A stretch of 64,000 bases of DNA from CAZDUS01 sp964609375. GTDB taxonomy: Bacteria; Verrucomicrobiota; Kiritimatiellia; CAIKKV01; CAITUY01. Of this stretch, positions 42,349 through 51,675 are shown in pieces. The notes under the pieces were generated by a model. The model searched no databases, was not told where the DNA came from, and was given only the letters and a program-made list of their open reading frames with translations. Each line of letters begins with the position of its first letter. The first letter of the stretch is position 1. The DNA is taken from contig CAZSSA010000002.1 of assembly GCA_964609375.1 (NCBI GenBank), positions 3,684 to 67,683 on the forward strand. Reading direction: 5' to 3'. Made by a program: the position numbers and the translations under genes.

Positions 42349-44051
42349 TAGCCGTCATCTCCCATGGTAGCCCGTAAGACTTCATCAAGGGTTGTGCTGC
42401 CAATCACAACCTTCCGCAATCCATCTTCCCTTAACGTGCGCATTCCCAACTCGCGAGCCCTCTGCCGGATTTCCAGGGTGCTCACCTTGTCAAAAATCAT
42501 CCGCTGGATTTCATCGTTGATGACAAGAATTTCGAAGATTCCCATCCGTCCGGAATAACCCGTCAATGCGCACTTATTGCAACCGCGGCCACGGAACAAC
42601 TGAATACTGGAAAACTGTTCTGCGGCTGAACCCAGCAATTTTAATTCTGTTGCCGTCGGCTTATGTTCCTCGCGACAGTGTTCACAAACACATCTAACAA
42701 GACGTTGCGCCATGACCGCGCGGACGGAGGACGCCACAAGGAATGGTTTAACCCCTATATCCTGCAAGCGGGTGATGGAACTCGGCGCATCGTTCGTGTG
42801 GAGCGTGCTGAAAACCAAATGCCCTGTCAAGGAAGCCTCCGTGGCGATACGAGCCGTCTCCGGGTCACGAATTTCACCGATCATCACAATATTCGGGGCT
42901 TGGCGCAGAATAGAACGCAAAGCGGCGGCAAATGTAAGCCCAATATCTTCTCGAACTTGAACCTGATTAATACCGGACATCTGATATTCAACCGGGTCTT
43001 CAACGGTAATGATTTTGCGATCAGGACGGTTTACATGATTTAGACAGGCATAAAGAGTTGTTGTTTTCCCTGACCCGGTTGGTCCAGTCACAAGCAGAAT
43101 GCCGTCAGGCAGGCCAATCAGACGCATAAAGGTCTCTTGGTCATCCGCCAGAAATCCAAGCTTGGGAAGCCCGAGTGCCAGGTTCTGCTTGTCCAGAATA
43201 CGCATAACCACACTTTCGCCATGGCCAGTGGGAACCGTGGAAACGCGCAAATCGAGTTCTCGCCCCTTGATGTTAACCTGAATACGGCCATCCTGAGGCA
43301 CGCGTTTCTCGGCAATTTTCATATTCGCCATGATTTTTACACGGCTAATAATCGCAGCCTGAAGTCGTTTGGGAGGGCTGTCCACTTCATGAAGAACGCC
43401 ATCAATCCTATAGCGAACACGAAAACGCTTCTCCATGGGTTCCAGATGAATATCCGAGGCGCGGTTCCGGTGTGCCTCATAGATGATCAGACTTACCAGC
43501 TTGATAATCGGAACATCAGATTCGGTAACATCCGCTTCTTCCCTCATGTCGGCCCGTCCAGCGGTTACCATGGATACCGTACCTTCGGTTAACTGATCAA
43601 TCATGGTTTCAACTGAGGCTTCCCGCTGATAAAACCGATCCAGCGCTACTGCAATTTCGGCCGGTGGTGCCACAACACCTTCAACGTCGATCTTCAGGAT
43701 ATAGCGCAAACTGTCCAGCGTATCCACCTCCAGTGGATCGCCAATGGCAACGGTCAAAACATTGTCATGTTTTGATACGGGGACAATTTTGTATTTGCGC
43801 GCAACATCAACCGGCACAGCGGCTATCGCCTCTGGAGGGATCGGAAGATTAGCCAGTGTGACCATCTCCATTCCAAACCGACTAGCCAAAACGCGCAATA
43901 CATCTTCGGCGTCAATGAGTTTTGCGGAAACCATCGCGTCAACGGTCGTTCCCTGCAAGGGATGACGCCGCAGAATCTGCTCGATCTGCTCTGGCGTTAC
44001 AAGTCCTTCTTCTTTAAGGACTTCCATGACATATTCGTCGTTGGCCGTCAA
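42348..44051 (-). CDS. pilB: Type IV pilus assembly ATPase PilB
   Basis: The 567-residue GspE/PilB ATPase has an N-terminal MshEN domain, Walker A GPTGSGKTTTLYACL, Asp box GEIRDPETARIATEASLTGH, His box STLHTNDAPSSITRL and zinc cysteines CEHCRE and CNKCALTGYSG. It drives pilus extension together with PilT next to it. The start codon is TTG (44049-44051), supported by GAGGAG 6 nt upstream; there is no in-frame ATG nearby. Promoter-like boxes lie in the 104-nt space before it. Confidence 0.92.
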   Translation of the reverse strand: MTANDEYVMEVLKEEGLVTPEQIEQILRRHPLQGTTVDAMVSAKLIDAEDVLRVLASRFGMEMVTLANLPIPPEAIAAVPVDVARKYKIVPVSKHDNVLTVAIGDPLEVDTLDSLRYILKIDVEGVVAPPAEIAVALDRFYQREASVETMIDQLTEGTVSMVTAGRADMREEADVTESDVPIIKLVSLIIYEAHRNRASDIHLEPMEKRFRVRYRIDGVLHEVDSPPKRLQAAIISRVKIMANMKIAEKRVPQDGRIQVNIKGRELDLRVSTVPTGHGESVVMRILDKQNLALGLPKLGFLADDQETFMRLIGLPDGILLVTGPTGSGKTTTLYACLNHVNRPDRKIITVEDPVEYQMSGINQVQVREDIGLTFAAALRSILRQAPNIVMIGEIRDPETARIATEASLTGHLVFSTLHTNDAPSSITRLQDIGVKPFLVASSVRAVMAQRLVRCVCEHCREEHKPTATELKLLGSAAEQFSSIQLFRGRGCNKCALTGYSGRMGIFEILVINDEIQRMIFDKVSTLEIRQRARELGMRTLREDGLRKVVIGSTTLDEVLRATMGDDG

Positions 44052-44093
44052 ACCATACTCCTCATTTTGCCTTTGGCACTACATCTGGCTTTA

Positions 44094-44123
44094 GGTATAC
44101 CATCTTTTCTGGTCAATGGTCAA
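44094..44123 (-). promoter_or_regulatory. Candidate promoter of the pilB-pilT-pilB operon
   Basis: On the minus strand TTGACC (44123-44118) and TATACC (44099-44094) are separated by 18 nt, about 42 nt before the TTG start. The -35 region is a direct repeat, GGTCAAT twice on the plus strand (44111-44124). Confidence 0.4.
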
Positions 44124-44155
44124 TCAGCCCGCCACATACTCCGCCGCCCCATTGT

Positions 44156-45583
44156 TCAAGCACTCAGCCGCTTAATGAGCATCTCTGTAGCCATCTGCGG
44201 ATTTGCTTTCCCTTTACTTATCTTCATAACCTGCCCGACGAGAAACTTCAATGCTGCTTCTTTGCCATTCCGGTAATCTTGCACCGACTTGCAATTCCCC
44301 GCAATTGTCTCATCGATGATTTTTTGGATAGCGTCTGAATCACTGACCTGAGCTAGGCCGCGGCTTTTAACGATGTCGCCCGCCCTACCCCCTTCAGTCA
44401 GCATGAATCCAAAAACATCCTTTGCGGTATTCGAATTGATTACTCGGGTTTCAGTCAACTCAATCAACTCCACCAAAGCCTCTGGTGTAATTGAAAATTG
44501 GTCAATGGGTATTCCCTGTTCCGAAAGCGTTCGTAAAATATCCGTCATCACCCAATTGGAAACTGCCTTGGGAAACCGTGACAGCGTTGCCGCTTTCTCG
44601 AAATAGTCCCCCACGTTTTTCTCGGCGGAAAGCACGCGGGCATCGTATTCCGGAATACCATACTGCTGCGCAAACCTCATGCGTCGTTGACTGGGAAGTT
44701 CCGGTAAGGTTGCGGCCCATTCGGCAACAAGTGAATCAGAAAGGATGACTGGCATGAGATCCGGCTCAGGGAAATACCGGTAGTCATGAGCGTCTTCCTT
44801 TGTCCGCATGGAGTATGTTCTGCCCGTGTCGACATCCCACCGACGGGTTTCCTGAATGATCCGTTCACCTGCCTGCAGCAATTCAACCTGCCTCGCAATC
44901 TCATAAAGCATGGCGTTGTGAGCCCCTTTGAATGTGTTCAGGTTTTTGAGCTCTGTCTTGGTGCCCAGCTTTTCCTGACCTTCAGGACGTACGCTGATGT
45001 TCACATCGCACCGCATATTGCCTTCCTCAAGGTTGCAGTCGCTCACGTCGGCATACGTCAATATCTGTCTCAGGGTCTGGAGATACAAAAACGCGTCATC
45101 CGCCGATTCCATTTCCGGCTCCGAGACAATCTCCATCAAGGGTACACCGGCACGATTATAATCAATTCCGCTCCATGAATTCATGTGGAGATTTTTGGCG
45201 ACATCCTCCTCCAGATGGATCCGCGTGATCCCAATACGCTTGACCTTGTCATTGACAACGATTTCAACCGATCCTCCAAGGCAAAGCGGTTTGTCATACT
45301 GCGTTATCTGGTAGTTCTTTGGCATGTCGGGGTAAAAATAATTCTTTCGATCAAACTTGCTATAGGGATTGATACGGCATCCCAACATTAGTCCGGATAA
45401 TACCGTCAGGCGAATGGCTTCACGATTCATCACGGGAAGGCTGCCTGGATATCCAAGACACACTGGACAAACGTGTGTATTCGCTGGCGCACCAAAATGT
45501 GTACTGCATCCGCAAAACATTTTCGAACAGGCCTTAAGCTGGACATGCACTTCAAGCCCGATGGTTGTCTTGTATTTCGCCAT
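44156..45583 (-). CDS. gatB: Asp/Glu-tRNA(Asn/Gln) amidotransferase subunit B
   Basis: The 475-residue protein begins TIGLEVHVQLKACSKMFCGC, with the GatB signature NRAGVPLMEIVSEPE and a C-terminal YqeY-like tRNA-binding helical domain (about 325-475). With GatA and GatC it amidates misacylated Glu-tRNA(Gln) and/or Asp-tRNA(Asn). The reading frame is open 98 codons further upstream, but that part overlaps gatA and lacks homology. The ATG at 45583 has AGGAGAGG before it. Order on the minus strand is gatC-gatA-gatB. Confidence 0.96.
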   Translation of the reverse strand: MAKYKTTIGLEVHVQLKACSKMFCGCSTHFGAPANTHVCPVCLGYPGSLPVMNREAIRLTVLSGLMLGCRINPYSKFDRKNYFYPDMPKNYQITQYDKPLCLGGSVEIVVNDKVKRIGITRIHLEEDVAKNLHMNSWSGIDYNRAGVPLMEIVSEPEMESADDAFLYLQTLRQILTYADVSDCNLEEGNMRCDVNISVRPEGQEKLGTKTELKNLNTFKGAHNAMLYEIARQVELLQAGERIIQETRRWDVDTGRTYSMRTKEDAHDYRYFPEPDLMPVILSDSLVAEWAATLPELPSQRRMRFAQQYGIPEYDARVLSAEKNVGDYFEKAATLSRFPKAVSNWVMTDILRTLSEQGIPIDQFSITPEALVELIELTETRVINSNTAKDVFGFMLTEGGRAGDIVKSRGLAQVSDSDAIQKIIDETIAGNCKSVQDYRNGKEAALKFLVGQVMKISKGKANPQMATEMLIKRLSA

Positions 45584-45600
45584 ACCCTCTCCTGCCCTTA

Positions 45601-47064
45601 TCAGATCACAGGCCGTCTTCCTTTGATCCCGGATACCTGTTCGTAGGCGTGTCCCACTCGCAGAACCGCCGACTCTCCAAGCGCGCGGCCGATAATCTGC
45701 AGACCGATAGGCAATCCTTCGCTTGAAAAACCGCAAGGGACAGACAGGCCGCAAATACCGGCAAGATTGACAGGAACCGTGAAGACATCTCCCAAATACA
45801 TTTGTAAAGGGTCTCCGCTTTTTTCTCCAATACGATAGGCGGGTGACGGGGAAACCGGCGCCAGGATGGCGTCGCATTGATTAAACGCTTGTTCAAAATC
45901 ACGACGGATCATCGCTCGCACTTTTTGCGCACGCAGATAGTAAGCATCGTAATAACCGCTACTCAGGACATAAGTCCCCAGAATAATACGACGCTTGACT
46001 TCGGCTCCAAATCCCTCGGCCCGGCTACGCTTGTAAAGATCAATAGGATCTTTTGCGCCTTTTGCCCTTCTCCCATATCTCACTCCATCAAAACGCGAAA
46101 GATTAGCCGATGCTTCAGCCGTGGCAATAATGTAATAGGTCGCGATCGCCGGACGTGTATGCGGCAAGGTGACTTCAACCGGCTCAGCACCAAGTTGTCG
46201 GCATTGCTCAATCGCCAATTGAATATAATATTCAACCTCTTTGTCCAAGCCACTAACAAAGTACTCCTTGGGCAGCCCGATCTTCATCCCTTTGAGATCT
46301 GTAATCAAGGCAGGGCCAAAAGAGGGCATTTCTGCCGGAAGTGTACTTGAATCCAAGGGATCTAAGCCCCCCATGACTTCCAAGAGCAATGCAGAATCCT
46401 GAACATCCTTTGTCATCGGCCCAATCTGGTCTAGGGACGATGCATATGCCGTCAACCCGTATCGAGAAACTCTTCCGTATGTTGGCTTTAGTCCCACGCA
46501 CCCACAAAACGATGCCGGTTGACGAATCGATCCGCCAGTATCCGTCCCCAGTGACACGATAGCTTCATCGGCCGCCACAACGGCAGCTGACCCACCACTG
46601 GAACCACCCGGCACATGGTCTGTTGACCACGGATTACGCGTTACTCCATACGCGGAATTCTCCGTGGTAGAGCCCATCGCAAATTCATCCATATTCGTGC
46701 GCCCAAGAAAGATGGCCCCCTCCGCCCGTAATCGCGCAATGGCAGTGGCATCATAAGGAGCTATGTATCCTTCCAAAATACGCGAAGCGCAGCCACATCT
46801 CTGTCCCTTGACGTTCAGCACATCCTTGACGGCAATCGGAACCCCAAGAAGTCGGCCCTTATGGCCTCGCGCACGCGCCTCATCCGCTGCCCGCGCTTGT
46901 GCCAATGCATCCTCGGCGTTGACAGATAAATAACCTTGGATCGTCACGTCTGTTTTTTCAATGGCCACCAGCAGTGACTGCACGGCCTCCACGGAAGAAC
47001 ACTCCTTGCGATCCAGACGTTCAACCAATTCATGCGCCGTTAATGTATTCAGTTCTTTGCTCAC
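45601..47064 (-). CDS. gatA: Asp/Glu-tRNA(Asn/Gln) amidotransferase subunit A
   Basis: The 487-residue amidase-signature enzyme has the Ser-cisSer-Lys triad: K80 in GVPIAVKDVL, S155 in PGGSSGGSA and the nucleophile S179 in GTDTGGSIRQPA. It releases ammonia from glutamine for GatB. The gene lies 6 nt after gatC and 17 nt before gatB, forming a gatCAB operon. Its presence implies indirect charging of Gln-tRNA and/or Asn-tRNA in this organism. Confidence 0.97.
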   Translation of the reverse strand: MSKELNTLTAHELVERLDRKECSSVEAVQSLLVAIEKTDVTIQGYLSVNAEDALAQARAADEARARGHKGRLLGVPIAVKDVLNVKGQRCGCASRILEGYIAPYDATAIARLRAEGAIFLGRTNMDEFAMGSTTENSAYGVTRNPWSTDHVPGGSSGGSAAVVAADEAIVSLGTDTGGSIRQPASFCGCVGLKPTYGRVSRYGLTAYASSLDQIGPMTKDVQDSALLLEVMGGLDPLDSSTLPAEMPSFGPALITDLKGMKIGLPKEYFVSGLDKEVEYYIQLAIEQCRQLGAEPVEVTLPHTRPAIATYYIIATAEASANLSRFDGVRYGRRAKGAKDPIDLYKRSRAEGFGAEVKRRIILGTYVLSSGYYDAYYLRAQKVRAMIRRDFEQAFNQCDAILAPVSPSPAYRIGEKSGDPLQMYLGDVFTVPVNLAGICGLSVPCGFSSEGLPIGLQIIGRALGESAVLRVGHAYEQVSGIKGRRPVI

Positions 47065-47070
47065 AGGTTC

Positions 47071-47376
47071 TTATTCCACAATTTTCGGCACTACAAATAA
47101 ATCCTCGCCTTGCTGGGGGGCATTTGCCATCACGCAGTCATGATCAAGACTGGGTCTGCAAACATCCTCGCGAAATACATTGTGAATCACAGTGGCATGG
47201 GCCATTGGCTCCTCATTACCAATGTCCAAGCCGCGCAGCTCGTTAAAGTATTCTACGATACGGCCTAGTTGAGATTGAAAATCCGATGCCTCGGCATCGG
47301 TGAGTTGGAGGCGAGCCAGATTGGCAACATATCGCACATCGATCTTGTCTACTGCGGCCCGAGTCGTCTCCGTCAT
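47071..47376 (-). CDS. gatC: Asp/Glu-tRNA(Asn/Gln) amidotransferase subunit C
   Basis: The 101-residue protein shows the GatC pattern VRYVANLARLQLTDAE, IVEYFNELRGLD and the end PQQGEDLFVVPKIVE. GatC is the small belt that ties GatA to GatB. The ATG at 47376 has TTGGAGG just upstream; the upstream in-frame ATG at 47391 overlaps that site and lacks its own. It heads gatCAB. Confidence 0.94.
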   Translation of the reverse strand: MTETTRAAVDKIDVRYVANLARLQLTDAEASDFQSQLGRIVEYFNELRGLDIGNEEPMAHATVIHNVFREDVCRPSLDHDCVMANAPQQGEDLFVVPKIVE

Positions 47377-47470
47377 ACCTGCCTCCAACATGTTTCAATC
47401 AATACTACCAAATCAAGACGGAGTTGATACCGGAGAAAACAGTTCGGTGCAAGCTTGATCCGCTGTTAAA

Positions 47471-48244
47471 CTACAGGGAAACTGACATGCCATCACACGA
47501 TACAAAAATGCCGGACGGTAGATTTTCCTGGGTTTCTTCATGATCAAGATCATGGCAAATATGGGTAAGATAGGAATGCCGCGCCCCAATCGTTTCCAAG
47601 AATACCACCGCCTTCTCCACTGTTAAATGGGTTGGATGCGAACGATGGCGCAATCCATCAAGAATCATCACGTCCACACCCTGGAACCGATCCAACGTCG
47701 TTGCAGGCATATCCTTGCAGTCAGGAACATATCCGACCGAACGCCCGCTCCATTCCAGTCGATATCCATAGGTTTCCACTTTGCCATGTATCACCGGCAG
47801 CGGTTCAATGTCGATGGCCCCCACTCTAAACCCTTTCTGAACTTTGATGAAGTCCAAGCGCGGACGGAATACACCAGGCTCCGATTCTCCAACATTCACG
47901 TAATTAAAGATTCGCCGGAGGTCCGTGATCGTCCCCGGGGCCCCATAAACAGGAATAACGGATCCCTGCAAGGTATTATATCGGCGAACGTCATCCAGCC
48001 CAAAGATATGGTCGGCATGAGAATGTGTAATCAATACGGCATCCACCCGAGGTACAGCATAGGCCAACGCCTGTTCCCGAAAATCCAACGACGTGTCGAT
48101 GACAATGCTGGCTTCCGGTGTTTGAACATAAAGGCTTGACCGGCGCCGCTTGTTTCTAGGGTCTTGAGACCGGCATATACGGCAATTACATCCGATTACC
48201 GGTATGCCTACCGAAGTTCCTGTTCCTAGAAAGGTCAGCTTCAT
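47471..48244 (-). CDS. PhnP-like metallo-beta-lactamase-fold hydrolase
   Basis: The 257-residue MBL-fold protein begins MKLTFLGTGTSVGIPVIGC and has a CNCRIC cysteine group like the structural zinc site of PhnP. The metal motif is THSHADHIFGLDD, with further ligands in VIHG, PDCKD and THICHDLDH. Relatives are cyclic phosphodiesterases and RNase Z-like enzymes; the substrate is unknown. The ATG at 48244 lies only 3 nt beyond the T-run of the hppA terminator and has no ribosome site. Expression may therefore depend on read-through, or use a leaderless or upstream GTG start. Confidence 0.85.
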   Translation of the reverse strand: MKLTFLGTGTSVGIPVIGCNCRICRSQDPRNKRRRSSLYVQTPEASIVIDTSLDFREQALAYAVPRVDAVLITHSHADHIFGLDDVRRYNTLQGSVIPVYGAPGTITDLRRIFNYVNVGESEPGVFRPRLDFIKVQKGFRVGAIDIEPLPVIHGKVETYGYRLEWSGRSVGYVPDCKDMPATTLDRFQGVDVMILDGLRHRSHPTHLTVEKAVVFLETIGARHSYLTHICHDLDHEETQENLPSGIFVSCDGMSVSL

Positions 48245-48246
48245 AA

Positions 48247-48273
48247 TAAAAAGGGGCACCCTGTGGGTGCCCC
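48247..48273 (-). terminator. Rho-independent terminator of hppA
   Basis: On the minus strand GGGGCACCC-ACA-GGGTGCCCC forms a perfect 9-bp stem followed by TTTTTATT. It lies 28 nt after the hppA stop and directly abuts the start of the MBL-fold gene. Confidence 0.88.
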
Positions 48274-48300
48274 CTCATTCTATCCATTAACTGACACTGA

Positions 48301-50676
48301 TTACGGCGTCACCAGATGGAGGGCTTTCTGAATCATCGGCGAGAATTTGATGATCACGGGCATAAACACAACGGCCACCATGCTCATTAACTTCACCAGA
48401 ATGTTCATCGACGGTCCGGACGTATCCTTGCAAGGATCCCCAACGGTATCACCGATAACCGCCGCGCTATGAATGGGATTCTTGGAGCCGTCTGCCAGTT
48501 TCTTGCCGCCAAAATTACCCTTCTCAATGTGCTTCTTGGCATTATCCCAGGCACCGCCAGCATTGTTCAGCATGCAGGCCAGTGAGAAGCCCGCCGTCAA
48601 GGCGCCAATCAATAGCCCCATGATACCCGCAATACCCAACACCAAACCGGTGACTACCGGCACGATGATCGCCAGCAGAGCTGGAAGCATCATTTCGCGC
48701 TGCGCGCCCTTGGTTGAAATCGCAACGCACATTGCATAGTCCGGCCTGTCCGTACCTGCCATAATGCCGGGCTTCGTCCGGAATTGACGGCGAACTTCCT
48801 CAACCATCGCCCCGGCAGCTCGACCAACGGCCTTCATGGTCATGGCACAGAAGACAAACGACATCATGGCGCCGATAAACGCACCGCCCACCAGGAACGG
48901 ATTCATGATGGTCAGATTGAACTGCGACACCAGATTTTGGATCTGCTGTCCCGCCGCGGCGGCCTGATCGTAGGACGCAAAATCGAATGGCATTTGCAGC
49001 CCGTCCCTCATCTTATGCAGCCACACGTCAACTTCCATAAGCGCTGCCGCGACCAACGCCAGCGCCGTCAACGCCGCAGACGCGATGGCAAAGCCCTTGC
49101 CGGTAGCCGCCGTGGTGTTGCCCAGCATGTCCAGAGCGTCCGTGCGTTCACGGACGCCAGGAGGAAGATGTGACATCTCGGCATTACCACCCGCATTGTC
49201 AGCAATCGGCCCGTAGGCATCCGTTGCCAGGGTAATTCCCAATGTTGCCAGCATTCCCACGGCGGAGAACGCAATTCCATACAACCCCATGCTCAGGTTC
49301 GTTAAACCACCTGACAGAATAAAAGAGGCCAGAATCGCAATCACTGTCACCACAACGGGAATCGCAGCGGACATCATGCCAACGGCAAGCCCTTCAATAA
49401 TAACGGTTGCCGGTCCCATTTTAGCCTGAGTTGCCACTCCTTTTGTCGGGCCATACTCATCCGAGGTGTAATACTCGGTGGAATACCCGATAAGCACTCC
49501 CGCCAGCAATCCGGCAATCGTCGCACCAAACACACCCCACGTAATGATATCAAAATGAGCCATCAAAGCCGCCACAACAACAATCAAGACTGAACTTCCC
49601 CACGTTCCAATACGCAGGGCCCGCAGTAGCGTCATCATGCTGGCGCCTTCCTTACAACGCACGGCAAAAATACCCGCCACGGAAAGAATCGTCCCAATAC
49701 CCGCGATAATCATGGGGGCGGTCACATAGCCGACTCGTACATTCGCTGTGAGTCCAGGCAAGGCCGCACCTAAAGCTGCCGTGGCCAAAATGGCGCCGCA
49801 ATAGGACTCATACAAATCCGCGCCCATACCTGCCACGTCACCCACGTTATCACCGACATTGTCGGCAATGGTCGCGGGATTGCGGGGATCATCCTCGGGA
49901 ATTCCGGCTTCAACTTTTCCAACCAGATCTGCACCAACATCCGCCGCCTTCGTAAAGATACCTCCACCCACACGGGCGAACAACGCCTGTGTCGAGGCTC
50001 CCATCCCAAACGTCAGCATCGTCGTGGTGATTTCCATCATCTTGTTGGAGGGATCAAATCCCGCCGGTACAAGTACCCACAAACCATTCTGCATATGCTC
50101 GGTCGTATAGACCAACTTATCGAGAATCAGATACCACAGAGTGATGTCCAGCAGGCCGAAGCCAACCACGACCAACCCCATGACAGCACCGGAACGGAAC
50201 GCCACCTGAAGGCCGCGATTAAGACTCTCGCTTGCCCCCTGCGCCGTCCGACTTGACGCCGCTGTCGCCGTTTTCATCCCAAGGAACCCGCAAAGCCCGG
50301 AGAAGAAACCTCCCGTCAGAAAGGCAACTGGCACAAACGGATTCTGAACCTTGAAGATGGCCAATATGGTAAAGATGGCCACCAAAACAATAAACACCAT
50401 TCCCACGCGGGTGTACTGCTGCTTCAGATAGGCCATGGCTCCTTCACGCACATAACCGGCAATCTCCTCCATCCGGGCATTACCTTTCGGTGCACCCATC
50501 ATGAGTTTGTAACAGACCCACGCGAAGAAAAGGCCAAACACTGCGCCAAAAGGAGCAATCCACCACGACAACGGCGTCAGCGATACTGTTTCCGCCACAG
50601 CCGCCGCTTCCTGCGCCATCACGCTACTTGCCGCCATTGCCAATACAACCCCTAAACCCATTCCTGCCGCCTTCAT
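48301..50676 (-). CDS. hppA: K+-type membrane-bound proton or sodium pyrophosphatase
   Basis: The 791-residue, many-helix protein carries the H+/Na+-PPase core: DVGADLVGKVEAGIPEDDPRNPATIADNVGDNVGDVAGMGADLYESY, DAYGPIADNAGG and GDTVGDPCKDTSGPSMNI. The loop GNTTAATGKG has Ala where K+-independent pumps have Lys, so it is expected to need K+. It couples PPi hydrolysis to ion pumping across the inner membrane; ion choice (Na+ or H+) is not settled. The first 22 residues look like a cleavable signal peptide. The ATG at 50676 follows AGGGAG. A strong promoter and terminator bracket it as a single-gene unit. Confidence 0.96.
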   Translation of the reverse strand: MKAAGMGLGVVLAMAASSVMAQEAAAVAETVSLTPLSWWIAPFGAVFGLFFAWVCYKLMMGAPKGNARMEEIAGYVREGAMAYLKQQYTRVGMVFIVLVAIFTILAIFKVQNPFVPVAFLTGGFFSGLCGFLGMKTATAASSRTAQGASESLNRGLQVAFRSGAVMGLVVVGFGLLDITLWYLILDKLVYTTEHMQNGLWVLVPAGFDPSNKMMEITTTMLTFGMGASTQALFARVGGGIFTKAADVGADLVGKVEAGIPEDDPRNPATIADNVGDNVGDVAGMGADLYESYCGAILATAALGAALPGLTANVRVGYVTAPMIIAGIGTILSVAGIFAVRCKEGASMMTLLRALRIGTWGSSVLIVVVAALMAHFDIITWGVFGATIAGLLAGVLIGYSTEYYTSDEYGPTKGVATQAKMGPATVIIEGLAVGMMSAAIPVVVTVIAILASFILSGGLTNLSMGLYGIAFSAVGMLATLGITLATDAYGPIADNAGGNAEMSHLPPGVRERTDALDMLGNTTAATGKGFAIASAALTALALVAAALMEVDVWLHKMRDGLQMPFDFASYDQAAAAGQQIQNLVSQFNLTIMNPFLVGGAFIGAMMSFVFCAMTMKAVGRAAGAMVEEVRRQFRTKPGIMAGTDRPDYAMCVAISTKGAQREMMLPALLAIIVPVVTGLVLGIAGIMGLLIGALTAGFSLACMLNNAGGAWDNAKKHIEKGNFGGKKLADGSKNPIHSAAVIGDTVGDPCKDTSGPSMNILVKLMSMVAVVFMPVIIKFSPMIQKALHLVTP

Positions 50677-50739
50677 CAATGCTCCCTTTCTGACTGTTTG
50701 TATGTCGTTTATGAACCTGAAAAAAATGAGCGAGGTTGC

Positions 50740-50768
50740 ACAATATTAGCACCCCCTGTGTATGTCAA
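50740..50768 (-). promoter_or_regulatory. Sigma-70-type promoter of hppA
   Basis: On the minus strand a perfect TTGACA (50768-50763) and TATTGT (50745-50740) are 17 nt apart, about 64 nt before the hppA start codon. This is the best vegetative promoter in the window. The remaining space up to the rubrerythrin terminator (about 50770-50950) shows nothing I can name. Confidence 0.75.
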
Positions 50769-50952
50769 TTCTTTAACGGATTAATTTTAACTTTTTTTCG
50801 GGAAATAGAAACACTCCGCTCGATCGCCAGAAGTGAAAATGTGAGGTAAAGCGTGTAGACATGAGCCGCCATGACCATTCCCTGCCAGTCGCCGTGGCAC
50901 AACAATCAAACCGTGAAATAATGGCTCGAGAATCGCATCGAAGAATTCGACG

Positions 50953-50991
50953 AAAAAAAGAGAGTTACCCCTCTGGAAACCGAGGTAACTC
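50953..50991 (-). terminator. Rho-independent terminator of rubrerythrin
   Basis: On the minus strand GAGTTACC and GGTAACTC form an 8-bp stem with a 14-nt loop, followed by TCTTTTTTT. It lies 35 nt after the rubrerythrin stop and closes that transcript. Confidence 0.88.
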
Positions 50992-51026
50992 CCGCTCCCG
51001 AAATTGCACGCGCATTGAATACCGGC

Positions 51027-51563
51027 TTAATAATTTACCGGAACGATTTCAAAATAAGACTTGGGATGCTGGCAGATGGGGCACTTCTCCATTGCTTTAA
51101 GACCTTCGTGGACAAGTCCGCAATTCCGGCAGCGCCATTTAACCTTTTCTGCCTTTTGGAAGACCATCCCCTGCTCCACGTTTTTCAACAGGGCCAAGTA
51201 ACGCGCCTGATGTTCCTTTTCAATTTTACCGATTCCTTCGAACAGGCGGGCGATATCCTCAAACCCTTCTTCCCGGGCATCTTTTGCCATCTGCGGATAC
51301 ATCGATGTCCACTCGTGACCCTCTCCGCTGGCCGCCGCTTTCAAGTTGGCAATGGTATCTCCAATCCCCGATAAGGCCTTGAAATGGAGCTTGGCATGCT
51401 CTTTTTCCTGTTCAGCCGTCTCCAGGAAAATCGCGGCAATCTGTTCATACCCCTCTTTCTTGGCCACCGAGGCAAAGTAAGTGTATTTGTTGCGCGCCTG
51501 GGATTCCCCCGCAAAAGCATCCTGTAAATTCTTTTCCGTTTTGGTTCCTGACAATGTCGCCAT
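51027..51563 (-). CDS. rbr: Rubrerythrin
   Basis: The 178-residue protein has an N-terminal diiron ferritin-like domain, with ligands E20 in FAGESQARNKY and the EQEKEH motif at 51-56. A second ExxH pair (KIEKEH) follows. The C-terminal rubredoxin domain has CRNCG and CPICQHPKSYFE. It reduces hydrogen peroxide in the cytoplasm of anaerobes and microaerophiles. The ORF runs 19 codons further upstream, but the ATG at 51563 has AAGGAGG before it and matches family starts. It is followed by its own terminator. Confidence 0.96.
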   Translation of the reverse strand: MATLSGTKTEKNLQDAFAGESQARNKYTYFASVAKKEGYEQIAAIFLETAEQEKEHAKLHFKALSGIGDTIANLKAAASGEGHEWTSMYPQMAKDAREEGFEDIARLFEGIGKIEKEHQARYLALLKNVEQGMVFQKAEKVKWRCRNCGLVHEGLKAMEKCPICQHPKSYFEIVPVNY

Positions 51564-51675
51564 GTTCAATCCTCCTTGGTTTTGAGTTTGAGAAATATAC
51601 CGTTGCTCATGCCCTGACATGGAAATTTATCCCAAAATGGCGGCAGTAAAACAAGCACGACGAAATGACACTAAA

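Noticed and set aside
45584..45877. 98-codon N-terminal extension of gatB
   Set aside because: It overlaps the gatA 3' end in another frame, has no homology, and the ATG at 45583 has an AGGAGAGG site and the conserved family start.
51564..51620. Upstream start of rubrerythrin (MSGHEQRY)
   Set aside because: The ATG at 51563 has AAGGAGG directly upstream and matches the family start; the extra residues are not conserved.
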